Positions 1-9,443 of a stretch of 27,261 bases of DNA are shown here, one piece after another. The notes beneath the pieces were generated by a model, which worked only from the letters and a program-made list of their open reading frames with translations, was not told the DNA's origin and searched no databases. How positions within the stretch are numbered: position 1 is the stretch's first letter; each line of letters opens with the position of its first letter. Location: assembly GCA_965644295.1 (NCBI GenBank), contig CBFFRP010000651.1, positions 1-27,261 on the forward strand, in the 5' to 3' direction. The translations under genes and the position numbers were made by a program. The DNA is from Paraphysomonas bandaiensis (lineage: Eukaryota; Chrysophyceae).

Positions 1-96
1 TAGGCATGTTATGTTATATATGGATGATATGCATGTTATGTTATATATGGATGATATGCATGTTATGTTATATATGGATGATATGCATGTTATGTT
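1..96. repeat. 27-bp satellite, left-edge tail, intronic
   Basis: About 3.5 copies of a 27-bp unit built around GGATGATATGCATGTTATG. It is the same satellite that fills the right end of the window from about 23541. The array stops about 33 nt before a good 3' splice site (TTTTGCAG, ending at 129), so it lies inside an intron of the signalling gene that continues at 130. The first unit carries the T-to-G variant (GATAGGCATG), which also recurs in the right-hand array. Confidence 0.95.
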
Positions 97-129
97 TGTG
101 AATTGTGCGCTTATATATTTCTTTTGCAG

Positions 130-1926
130 ATGCCGTTTGTCTTTCTGTCTATAATCGACTCTGAGAGAGTGTTTTTCAAGAGCATTGCAGGGGGTGAGTT
201 GCCCTTCAAAAGCATTCAAAGAAATGAATATTTCGCATCTGATGTTGTGAATCTGTCGGACTACAAGGACTTGTTTGTTATCTCAGATGCCTTGGAGACT
301 AGTTATTGCAATTCACCTCTTGTTGTGGGCCCCCCTCACATTCGATTCTATGCAGGGGCACCTATAGTAGTCAATAAGCATTGCATTGGTAGCCTCTGTG
401 TAATTGATGTTAAACCAAGAGCGACTTTCTCAGTTAGAGATAGAATGAATCTACTGGACATAGCGTTCTCTGCTTCGACCTTGCTGGAGCGACGGCGCTT
501 TCATAACATGCGAATGACTGAGGGGTCAAGTAAACGCCTACTATCCTACTGCATAAGTGATTCCATGGGAAATCCAGTGCGGGAGCTGAGTCGTAGTGTG
601 AGTGATCTTGCGGCGGTGAAAAGCAAGATCCTTTTGCCAGATAAGCGAGAAAGTAGTAGCGAGGTGTCATCTCTTAATGACATGCAAGTGGCAGTCACAC
701 AACTCTCAGCCATGATAGGGTGCGGCCTCAGGGAAGGAACGACGGACACCGATTCAAACAACGGTGACAAGCAAGAAGTCAAAGATTGTGTATCATGTTT
801 GTCCTCGGATAGTTTCGGTTCGGCGCTTGGTCTGATACGAGATTCTGTTCCTATGCTTTGCTCTTCACAGCGAGCAGAGTGGACGGTTGACCCCGCTCTG
901 ACATCAAATACAACTATTGTCCCGGCCCTTGATCTCTTTTCGGGAACTCTTCTTTCTGTACTCAGCTACACGGCTATGAATGCTACCGCACTATCAATTG
1001 ACCTTAAGTTTGAACAGTTCAGTGTGTTGAACTCTAAGGGAAGTGGCCTGAAAGATGACTCTTTAAACCAGATGGTTTACAAGACCGAGTCACGCTTTGG
1101 TGAGCTGCGAGTATCTCTAAGTGCGGAGGGGGTTGATATGGCTCACGCTGCATCAAGTAGTATCCAGCGTGATATGACTATTCGTACTAACGATAAAAAG
1201 CATTCCAGAGATTTTTTTATTAAGCTAACACCTGTCAGTGATATATTTGCGCAATCTGGAGGGTCGAGTAGTCTTGGAGTGGAAACTCGGAATGGAACGG
1301 AGACCCTGGTATATAATATTACCGTTCCCTGCCGTATCGAGGCGGAATGTTCAGTGACAGAGTATACTCCTCCGGTTCCCTCATGTCATGCTGCCCAGAG
1401 CGAAACAGAGTCCGCAACTCCATTGGCAAAAGATAACTTAAATGTCCTTATAGTGGACGATAGTCCAGCCACCCGCAAGATCCTTGGAAGATGGCTATCT
1501 CGCAACCGGTGTACAGTAAAGCAAGCAGAAAATGGGCTACTTGGTGTGAATGCTTTAAAGAACAATGATGTGCCATTCGACATCGTATTTATGGATTTCT
1601 TGATGCCTGTAATGGTGAGTCGTGTATGTATTAGTAGATGTGTATTCATCAATTGTGTTGAACAGGATGGTATAGAGGCAATGAATACCTTCAATGAATG
1701 GAAACAAGCATCTCCTGATGCAGCTGCAAAGTATTCCAATACGATGGTGGTAGGTCTGTCTGCAACGGCCGATCAAACCGACCGGGAGAGAGGATTTGCA
1801 GTTGGGATGGACTTCTTCATACAGAAACCCGCCAACCCGAAGCTACTGGGAAAGCTTGTTTCGATGAAGCTTGAACGTTGCTCTATTTCGGAGATTTGTG
1901 AAGCTTGTGCGGAGGATGAGGACTAA
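130..1926 (+). CDS. GAF - pseudo-histidine kinase - receiver protein (3' part of gene)
   Basis: Hybrid-kinase-like signalling protein, missing its 5' exons at this edge. Exons are 130-1614 and 1666-1926. The first begins after the acceptor TTTTGCAG with no upstream coding sequence, so the methionine at 130 is internal. Residues from 130 to about 480 form most of a GAF sensor domain (key strings VFFKS, RFYAGAPIV, GSLCVID). About 540-600 aligns with a HisKA dimerisation helix, but the position expected to hold the phospho-acceptor histidine is aspartate (ISDSMGNPV). About 925-1350 looks like an ATP-binding domain whose N-box asparagine and DxGxG motif are not recognisable. The C-terminal receiver (about 1438-1890) is intact: acidic pair DD at 1456-1461, phospho-acceptor Asp at 1594-1596 (FMDFLMP), the conserved GLSAT, and the QKP lysine. 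Predicted role: a phosphorelay receiver fed by another kinase, or a ligand-sensing scaffold. The missing N-terminus matches the exons at 23246-23512. Confidence 0.88.
   Translation: MPFVFLSIIDSERVFFKSIAGGELPFKSIQRNEYFASDVVNLSDYKDLFVISDALETSYCNSPLVVGPPHIRFYAGAPIVVNKHCIGSLCVIDVKPRATFSVRDRMNLLDIAFSASTLLERRRFHNMRMTEGSSKRLLSYCISDSMGNPVRELSRSVSDLAAVKSKILLPDKRESSSEVSSLNDMQVAVTQLSAMIGCGLREGTTDTDSNNGDKQEVKDCVSCLSSDSFGSALGLIRDSVPMLCSSQRAEWTVDPALTSNTTIVPALDLFSGTLLSVLSYTAMNATALSIDLKFEQFSVLNSKGSGLKDDSLNQMVYKTESRFGELRVSLSAEGVDMAHAASSSIQRDMTIRTNDKKHSRDFFIKLTPVSDIFAQSGGSSSLGVETRNGTETLVYNITVPCRIEAECSVTEYTPPVPSCHAAQSETESATPLAKDNLNVLIVDDSPATRKILGRWLSRNRCTVKQAENGLLGVNALKNNDVPFDIVFMDFLMPVMVSRVCISRCVFINCVEQDGIEAMNTFNEWKQASPDAAAKYSNTMVVGLSATADQTDRERGFAVGMDFFIQKPANPKLLGKLVSMKLERCSISEICEACAEDED
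1615..1665 (+). other. 51-nt in-frame intron in the receiver domain
   Basis: GTGAGT donor at 1615 and GAACAG acceptor ending at 1665. The 51 nt are a multiple of three without a stop, so an ORF scan reads straight through 17 extra residues. Removing them restores the conserved receiver string MPVM-DG directly after the phospho-acceptor aspartate. This supports a real intron. Confidence 0.88.
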
Positions 1927-2435
1927 AATAGCCTTACGATTGTTAAGGCATATTATATGAAGTGCTGTATAAATTGAAATCTGTTGATTTGTGCAAGTGA
2001 GTATATTATTTGCTACTGTGTAGCGTTACCGAATATATAATAAGTGTTGATATTCTCGGTTAGCAATTGTAATTATGATGTGTGAAATACGATTTCTACT
2101 TGTAAGTTATTCATCAATTTACTGAGCCAACATTCTTTTCTTGAACCTTTAGAAAGAGTAAGAGCCAACATTCTTGTTTTTTCATGTTCTTACTATCATG
2201 AACATGTTTAGATTGTCTGTTGAATTTATACTTTCGTTCTGTATTGAAAATCTTTTTATTTAGCAATAGGCGTTAGAAACCTGTACCAATATAGTGGCTA
2301 GTTGAATGCTAGACATAGTAGTGAATGTCTGATTATTTAGCAATAGGCGTTGAGACCTTGCGTCAATTAGTGGCTAGAAGAATGCTAGACATACTAGTTA
2401 GACCTCTACCCATAACTACTCCGTGCAAATTCCAT
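1927..2435. other. Intergenic, with short direct duplications
   Basis: No gene seen. A segment of about 70 bp beginning TATTTAGCAATAGGCGTT is present twice, at about 2257-2325 and 2334-2400, with period about 77 and scattered differences. A second short duplication, GAGCCAACATTCTT, is at about 2125 and 2160. The segment at about 2201-2240 (AACATGTTTAGATTGTCTGT onward) recurs inside the MITE-like element at about 2831-2872, so this stretch seems to be built from fragments of the same repeat family. Confidence 0.7.
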
Positions 2436-3019
2436 TATCCTACTATTTAACGCTACAGAAGCTGCTTGTGCGTCGCCGCAAGCACCAAGGTGCAACCACT
2501 TCTGTTCTTAATGTTGTTTGTGAGTTTCGCCCTGCTCGTGTGTCTTTGGACTCACTGGCGCGTGTTGTCTGGGGTACGGTTCCACAAGGCTCTGTGGTAC
2601 AGGGTTCTGGATTAAGGTTCAAAGTGTACCGAGCACTAGATGTGTGTGCTGAGAGGTGAGTGGTGTGGTGGAAGGTGGCGTTGTCTCCGTGCATCGTTTG
2701 GGCGTCAGGTATAGGTGGAGTTGCCGGAGACTGCATCTTTGTCTAGGACCTGATAGTTTCATGCTGTCCGGTGCTTTATTCCTGCGTGTATGTGAGGTGG
2801 GGTTCGTGTTTGCGGTGGATGGTATTCCAGAACATGTTTCGATTGTCTGTTGAAATTTATATTTTCGTTCTATAAGCTCAACAATCAAGTTTAGGGTGCT
2901 AAGTTTACTCCACAACATAATACTCACTGCTTTTGCTTTGAGTGATAGAGCGAAAGTAGTTGCACCTTGGTGCTTGCAGTGACGCACAAGCAGCTTTCGT
3001 AAATTCAAATAATAGGATA
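2436..3019. mobile_element. MITE-like non-autonomous DNA transposon (584 bp)
   Basis: The two ends are long imperfect terminal inverted repeats of about 60 bp. The left end runs TATCCTACTATTT, then GAAGCTGCTTGTGCGTC, then GCAAGCACCAAGGTGCAAC. The right end carries the reverse complements, closing in AAATAATAGGATA. No transposase-like protein is recognisable inside. ORFs of 65-129 codons overlap it, two on opposite strands running into the termini, which I read as incidental. A TA dinucleotide at each extreme end could be a TA target-site duplication (Tc1/mariner-like habit) or part of the repeat. The superfamily is not assigned. Confidence 0.78.
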
Positions 3020-3850
3020 CCAGAGTCTAGCACTAGTTATCAGAAGTTGACATTATTTGCTAAGGTTCACTATTCTCAAATGATCAGATGAAATTATAGA
3101 CATTACATGATAAAGAACCTAAGTTGTGTTCGATGTGTTCAACACCATTCATTTACTACTATAGTGTACAAACCACACACTCAGTGATCGTATCCTGTAT
3201 AGTCACCCACTTCTACTTCAGTTTCATACTACACAATATAATGTACTAATTACATATATATCTTTCGATCCTTGCATCTCACGTAATACTGCACTCAATT
3301 GCAAGTATATAGAATCTTCAGATCTCAGCACTAGTTAGTTAAATTGCAATGCTAAATTTGTTACGAATCTTAATAATCCTATATTGCTAATAATAACACA
3401 ACATTCAGTACTAAATGGATGATCATCAACAGAATTTGCTACAATTTTGACTTTCAATAATATACAATATACATTGTAAAAACTATTATATCATGTATAC
3501 CCTGATTAGTAACGGCTTTTTACTAAGAATGGTGACTACAGTGGTTGGACAGTAATTGAATACAGTTTCAGATTCGATACATTCTATAGTAAAACTAAAA
3601 ATATAGGTTTTGTCGTGAATCTAATACACTACCATAGAGTAGTAAAGTCAAGTTGTCAGTGTTACCTACTCGGCATTTGTGCAGTAACTTCTTTTACAGA
3701 TTTAACAAAATGTGAGGTGTGGACTAGAACAGAGCATTACGCGTTCGACTACCTAGCACAATTCCAAATAAGTTCAATCTTTTAGAAATTCAACCCTTAT
3801 TACAGTCAAATGGAACCCACAGATGTACTATTTATGAGTACAAAGAAAGC
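3020..3850. other. AT-rich intergenic sequence, nothing recognised
   Basis: Lies between the MITE-like element and the stop codon of RPS25 on the minus strand. I found no exon, RNA gene or clear repeat. The part nearest 3850 must hold the RPS25 3' UTR, but I see no unambiguous polyadenylation signal. Confidence 0.6.
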
Positions 3851-6388
3851 TTAAGCGTTGGTGATTCTGGTGTATATCATCTGCTTATGGTGCTTCTCTA
3901 CCAGAGCAATCTTTCCTTCCTGTGAAATATATGAGTTCTACGGATCATACAATACATAAAACCTTACCGCCTCCAGACTACGAAGAGCAGCCCTTGCAAG
4001 AGATCCGTTGATCTTAAGACGCTCAATAAGGCCAGACGGGGTGATGAGTTTCATCTGATGGAGTGTATACAAATGTGAGAGTATGGATATTATAACATAC
4101 ACACCTAGATGACGCAACACATCTATAGAACACAACAATCCCATCTACATTTATATACCATACATGCAACACATAGACACATATACCACACATAACATCC
4201 TGTCTATAGATGGGTATGAACATAGTGTGTATGTATATAGATGGGTGTGTATGTATGCAGGGGTGTGTATATATGTAGATGGGTGTGTATGTGTGTCTCT
4301 ATGGCTGTATGTACAGGGGTGTGTGTATATGTAGATGGGTGTGTATGTGTGTCTCTATGGCTGTATGTACAGGGGTGTGTGTATATGTAGATGGGTGTGT
4401 ATGTATGCAGGGTGTGTATATATGTAGATGGGTGTGTATGTGTGTCTCTATGGGTGTATGTACAGGAGGGTGTGTATGTGTGCCTCTACGGGTGTATGTA
4501 CAGGGGTGTGTGTATATGTAGAGGTGTGTACAGGGATGTGTGTATATGTAGAGGTGTGTACAGGGGTGTGTATGTGTGTCTCTATGGGTGTATGTACAGG
4601 GTATGTGTGTACAGGGGTGTGTATGTGTGTCTCTATGGGTGTATGTACAGGGGTGTGTATGTGTGTCTCTATGGGTGTATGTACAGGGGTGTGTATGTGT
4701 GTCTCTATGGGTGTATGTACAGGGGTGTGTATATGTAGAGGTGTGTACAGGGGTGTGTGTATATATAGATGGGTGTGTATATGTAGAGATGTGTACAGGG
4801 GTGTGTGTATATATAGATGGGGGTGTATATGTAGAGGTGTGTACAGGGGTGTGTATGTGTGTCTCTATGGGTGTGTGTACAGGGGTGTGTGTATATGTAG
4901 AGGTGTGTACAGGGGTGTGTATGTGTGTGTATATGTAGAGGTGTGTACAGGGGTGTATATGTAGAGGTGTGTACAGGGGTGTGTATGTGTGTCTCTAGGG
5001 GTGTGTGTACAGGGGTGTGTGTATATGTAGAGGTGTGTACAGGGGTGTGTATGTGTGTCTATGGGTGTATGTACAGGGGTGTGTATATGTAGAGGTGTGT
5101 ACAGGGGTGTGTGTATATATAGATGGGTGTGTGTACAGGGGTGTTTATGTGTGTCTCTATGGGTGTATGTACAGGGGTGTGTATATGTAGAGGTGTGTAC
5201 AGGGGTGTGTGTATATATAGATGGGTGTGTGTACAGGGGTGTTTATGTGTGTCTCTATGGGTGTATGTACAGGGGTGTGTATATGTAGAGGTGTGTACAG
5301 GGGTGTGTGTATATATAGATGGGTGTGTGTACAGGGGTGTGTGTACAGGGGTGTGTGTATATATAGATGGGGGTGTATATGTAGAGGTGTGTACAGGGGT
5401 GTGTATGTGTGTCTCTATGGGTGTGTGTACAGGGGTGTGTGTATATGTAGAGGTGTGTACAGGGGTGTGTATGTGTGTGTATATGTAGAGGTGTGTACAG
5501 GGGTGTATATGTAGAGGTGTGTACAGGGGTGTGTATGTGTGTCTCTAGGGGTGTGTGTACAGGGGTGTGTGTATATGTAGAGGTGTGTACAGGGGTGTGT
5601 ATGTGTGTCTATGGGTGTATGTACAGGGGTGTGTATATGTAGAGGTGTGTACAGGGGTGTGTGTATATATAGATGGGTGTGTGTACAGGGGTGTTTATGT
5701 GTGTCTCTATGGGTGTATGTACAGGGGTGTGTATATGTAGAGGTGTGTACAGGGGTGTGTGTATATATAGATGGGTGTGTGTACAGGGGTGTTTATGTGT
5801 GTCTCTATGGGTGTATGTACAGGGGTGTGTATATGTAGAGGTGTGTACAGGGGTGTGTGTATATATAGATGGGTGTGTGTACAGGGGTGTGTGTATATAT
5901 AGATGGGTGTGTGTACAGGGGTGTGTGTATATATAGATGGGTGTGTGTACAGGGGTGTGTGTATATATAGATGGGTGTGTGTACAGGGGTGTGTGTATAT
6001 ATAGATGGGTGTGTGTACAGGGGTGTGTGTATATATAGATGGGTGTGTGTACAGGGGTGTGTGTATATATAGATGGGTGTGTGTACAGGGGTGTGTATGG
6101 TACCTTGGGGACCTCAGCAAGGAATCTGTTCCAGCTATCCTCATCAAACAACACTTTCGCATTGATCTTCTCCCTCATCTTACCCTTATTCCACTTCTAC
6201 TCATACATCATATGTGTTATATATCTACATACAGTGTATGTATATATCTAAACCTTCTTCTTTGATCTTGCGCCTGCAAGTGCAGCTGCAAGCTTTTGCT
6301 CTTTTGTTTTCTGTTGAACTTTTGGTCCCTATATGATCATTATCATTCATTAGTATCACATATATATATATATGTATATATCTACCAT
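3851..6388 (-). CDS. RPS25: 40S ribosomal protein eS25 (RPS25), five exons, 108 aa
   Basis: Small-subunit ribosomal protein located near the head of the 40S particle. Exons in transcript order: 6386-6388 (ATG only), 6254-6328, 6104-6196, 3968-4054 and 3851-3919 (TAA). All junctions are GT-AG at codon boundaries and give 108 residues, the usual eS25 length. The product has the typical Lys/Ala-rich N-terminus (KVQQKTKEQKLAAALAG), KKKKWNKGK, VLFDEDSWNRFLAEVPK, the signature KLITPSGLIERLKINGSLAR and the ending HHKQMIYTR. Introns are 57, 57, 2049 and 48 nt. The 2049-nt intron 3 (4055-6103) consists almost entirely of a GT-rich minisatellite. The first intron directly follows the start codon, as in many ribosomal protein genes. 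A divergent 595-bp spacer separates it from the ABHD17-like gene. Confidence is very high for identity; the ATG-only exon 1 is the least certain part. Confidence 0.95.
4200..6098. repeat. GT-rich minisatellite filling RPS25 intron 3
   Basis: About 1.9 kb of tandem units built from interchangeable modules: TGTACAGGGGTGTGTGTATA, TATAGATGGGTGTG, GTGTGTCTCTATGGGTGTAT and ATATGTAGAGGTGTGTACAG. The proximal end (about 5875-6090) is a clean 34-bp repeat. Higher-order structure is visible: a 98-bp period around 5121-5316 and a 550-bp duplication (about 4801-5344 repeated at 5351-5894). On the gene's strand the array begins a few bases after the 5' splice site at 6103 and ends about 150 nt before the acceptor at 4055. 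Reading frames across it give only repetitive peptides. Confidence 0.95.
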
Positions 6389-6983
6389 CTTGACTGTGAA
6401 AGTGATGAGCTTGTCTATATATACACAAACACACACAGTTGGGTTGTGTATGTATGTATATATATATGCATATATGAGTGGAAGGAGGAAGTGTTTTAGT
6501 CACCAGAAATAATGTATATCTTGAATAGACAAACTGAAAATTAGAGAGAGAAAGGGTATCATATATGTACATATACTATGAAAGGAAATCTTTAATAGAC
6601 AAACTGAAAAATTGTATATGTACATATACTATGAAAAGAACAGAGTCGAGTATCTTTAATAGTCAAACTGAAAAGTGTTAGGACTGTAACTGGGACTCAC
6701 CCCAGTACGTCGTACCACCTTCGTAAACCTCCTCTATTTCCAAAATATTACACTTTTTATACCATGTCTTACTAAATATCCCTTATTTATATAAAATATC
6801 CTAATATATATCAATCTGATACTAGAAATCAGTCTCCATAGCCACAGCTGCCTGCTGTTATAAACTCAACTGACACTGCATTGCAATTACAATTAACAGA
6901 AATATGACATATATATATATGAAATCAATTAATTGAATGTATTTTATGATTATTTCATTGTATTATTAAGTAGAATTGTTTTA
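6389..6983. other. Divergent spacer RPS25 / ABHD17-like, with a 3-copy repeat
   Basis: This 595-bp spacer must hold both promoters. Upstream of RPS25 the transcript strand has a short pyrimidine run (ACTTTCAC) near the start, where a ribosomal-protein transcription start could lie, but I cannot assign one. A loose repeat with copies starting near 6524, 6594 and 6658 shares AATAGACAAACTGAAAA and TGTACATATACTATGAAA. The rest is AT-rich. Confidence 0.6.
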
Positions 6984-8170
6984 ATGGGGGGTGTAGTGGG
7001 TCATTTAGGTACGTACATGATCATATGTATGTATATACGTGTATATGTATGTATGTATGCATGTATGTATATATAGAGAGAGGTACCTATAGAGGTTACT
7101 ATACATAGACATACATACACATCTGACATATCACTGTAGTGTGTTTGTTCTTTAAAAGTGGATGTAGTGGTTCGGCTGTTGCCTCTGCACTTGCGTAAGT
7201 CAATCTGCTGATGGTGATGTTTACTCATATAGAAGTTACAGATTTCATCCTCCTGATTCTCTTTATGACTTATGTCTCAATGAGACCACTGGTAAGTACT
7301 CTATTGAGCTATGCAGTGGTATTCCTCGATGCAAATTTAAGGATTTGGAGGTCGATGTTGTGACTACCAAATCAAAAACAGCTGTGCCGGTGTTACTTTT
7401 TCGAGCCGCTCATGCGAAGCATACGATTATATACAGTCATGGGAATGCAACGGATTGCGGTGCAATGTTTGCGTACTATGCTAACTTGTCACAATCACTT
7501 GGGGTGAACGTGGTGGGCTATGACTACACGGGATATGGACCATATAATGGTGTACCAAGTGAGAAGCAGACGTATAAGGATATAGAGGCTGTGTATGCTT
7601 GGGTCTGTAAGCGGGTGTGTCCCAATCCAGGAGAGCAGGTGATACTTTACGGTCAAAGTGTGGGAAGTGGCCCTAGTGTGTATTTGGCTTCACGACAACC
7701 CGTTGCGGGACTGGTGCTTCATTCGCCTATCTTGTCAGGAGTGCGAGTGCTAACATCTTCACGGTTACTCGCCTGTTGTGATATATTTCCCAATATTGAT
7801 AGGATCAAGAGGGTGCGCTGTCCAGTATGGATCATTCATGGACTTGTGAGTGCACATATATTTGAATCTGTAGAAGGCAATATGATATTTGACAACTTGA
7901 TACTTGTAGGATGATGAGGAGGTTTCTGTCAGACACGGCAAAGGTCTGCATGATGCAGGTACGAATTTACTATTGATTTGGAAGTTGCTCATTGTCGTTT
8001 GTATTGACTTTTCAGTCCCGGTGCAACACAAGCATGAGCCGTGGTGGGTGATTCAGCGAGGTCACAATGATGTGCTGGAGGGAAACGAGGCAGAGTATAT
8101 TCGTCGACTAGCAATCTTCCTAAGCCATCTTCGAGGTGGTGTTAGTGAGGTCCACGATTTCGAGTCTTAA
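6984..8170 (+). CDS. ABHD17-like alpha/beta hydrolase (protein depalmitoylase), 298 aa
   Basis: Probable serine hydrolase that removes palmitate from cytoplasmic membrane proteins. Exons: 6984-7008, 7140-7194, 7233-7845, 7910-7958 and 8016-8170; introns are 131, 38, 64 and 57 nt. Phases fit throughout and give 298 residues, close to animal ABHD17. Motifs: oxyanion region SHGNATD (residues 95-101), GYDYTGYG (122-129), nucleophile elbow GQSVGSG with Ser169, SPILSGVRV, FPNI, IIHGLDDEE with the acid at Asp232 or Asp233, and GHND with His264. The N-terminus MGGVVGHLVCLFFKSGC resembles the Cys-containing N-terminus that ABHD17 proteins use for membrane palmitoylation. Gly2 might also be myristoylated. 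Splicing of the small exons 1-2 is inferred from the in-frame stop upstream of 7140 and from this resemblance. The 38-nt intron 2 is the shortest in the window. Confidence 0.88.
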
Positions 8171-9443
8171 TGAAATGGAGTGGGTGTGGCTGCGAAGGAC
8201 CCACCACTTGGGATGGTGATTAATTACGAATGATATAAATATATAAATGTGGCTCGGATGATGCAATAGATTGTATATGTAACTATACTTCCGTCAAAAG
8301 CTATCCTATGTGTCCGTGCACCTTACACTGATTCCCACGCATATGAGTCCCAGATGTAGTGTTTGTAAATGTGTTTTTATGTGTGTTGATTGTGTCTATT
8401 TTGGTCATACTAAATATCATCCTGATTTTGTGCAAAATTATTTCGTAATTAATCCATTTCACATTAATGTGTGAAGCAATTGGAGTGATATAAACTGTCA
8501 TGAAAACAACATGCTTAACATGAACCAAGTAAAGTGTTATTTATTTTCTATCATCGTGTTTTCTAAAGAATAGCATTCCAGTATAATGATTACAATACAT
8601 CAGGGCTAGGAAACAAAATATTGTAATACTGTTGTTAGATAGCGTTCTATCAATACTATTGATGGAGATTTTAAACAAGCTCAACAATACAGTCACAATA
8701 TCTTGAATCCATATGCTAGATACGTTAATATCCGTTACATAGTGATGCTATGAATACAACAGTCTCAGATGGATCACTACAATCCTCCCAACCTTCAAGC
8801 AAACATTCAACAATCAATTGTTGTAATACTAGTGACTTACTTGATAGTATTGTGAGAGATATGCATATATAAAGCAGACTGATGCATGTATCTACAGGCT
8901 CCACGCAGATGATGAGATGGATCTATAATGTATATATAGATCTATAGAAAATCGTCGTTTTGTCATTAAAAAGTCCCTTTTATTCACATTTCACTGAAAA
9001 AACAGTGATTTTTCAATGAAATAAACAATGACAAATGCACAACTACCCAGTGTGGGTGGGTGGGAAAAAGTAGATCTAGCAAAAAAATCCAGTATATTGG
9101 CTATCAAAAAACAGCATGCATCAAAAAAGCCTTGATTTTTTAGCTGGGTCGACATATTCCCCTTGCCAAATCAATCGACCAGGTAAAGAAATCGCCCTTT
9201 TTCGTTCTTCAAAAACAGTATACAGCTAAAAAGCTTGGATTTTTTGTCATCTGATCGATTTTTTTGCACTCATAGATATCAGAGTTCAGATATGGTTCTA
9301 TCTATACCGTATACAGTGAGGTGATACTAACCGCTGCTGTTGTGTGTGTATATATACATACATGTCTATATATATATATACATACATACATACATCATCA
9401 TCTCATTCATTTCTCATCACATGTCAATATAAATTTTATTGAT
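8171..9443. other. Intergenic, with palindromic repeat
   Basis: Follows the ABHD17-like stop and precedes the SCP2-PH gene on the same strand. No further gene seen. From about 8957 to 9260 the sequence is rich in A and T runs and in short inverted repeats, including TCACTG-6nt-CAGTGA nested in TTTGTCATT/AATGACAAA. This resembles the hairpin at 19692-19801. CATA/TATA microsatellite lies at about 9350-9395, just upstream of the start codon. Confidence 0.65.
8957..9036. repeat. Short palindromic element (hairpin) related to 19692-19801
   Basis: Outer arms TTTGTCATT and AATGACAAA enclose CATTAAAAAGTCC, and the centre is the perfect stem-loop TCACTG-AAAAAA-CAGTGA. The motif CATTAAAAAGTCC and a following ATGCACAA-type flank are shared with the better-preserved hairpin near 19692. 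The two look like copies of one small foldback family. Confidence 0.6.

Noticed and set aside
2423-3008. ORFs of 65-129 codons over the MITE-like element
   Set aside because: Two of them run into the terminal inverted repeats from opposite sides and share the mirrored peptide, so they are by-products of the palindromic ends. No transposase motif seen.
3700-3770. GTTCGACTA-like T-arm, possible tRNA
   Set aside because: No matching acceptor, D or anticodon stems could be drawn around it.
4279-6265. Many overlapping ORFs of 60-189 codons
   Set aside because: They come from the GT-rich minisatellite in RPS25 intron 3. Only the first residues of the 189-codon minus ORF are real, being RPS25 exon 3.
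7292-7316. GTAAGT...TGCAG that looks like an intron in the ABHD17-like gene
   Set aside because: At 25 nt it is too short to splice, and its removal shifts the frame into an early stop. Reading through keeps the hydrolase frame.
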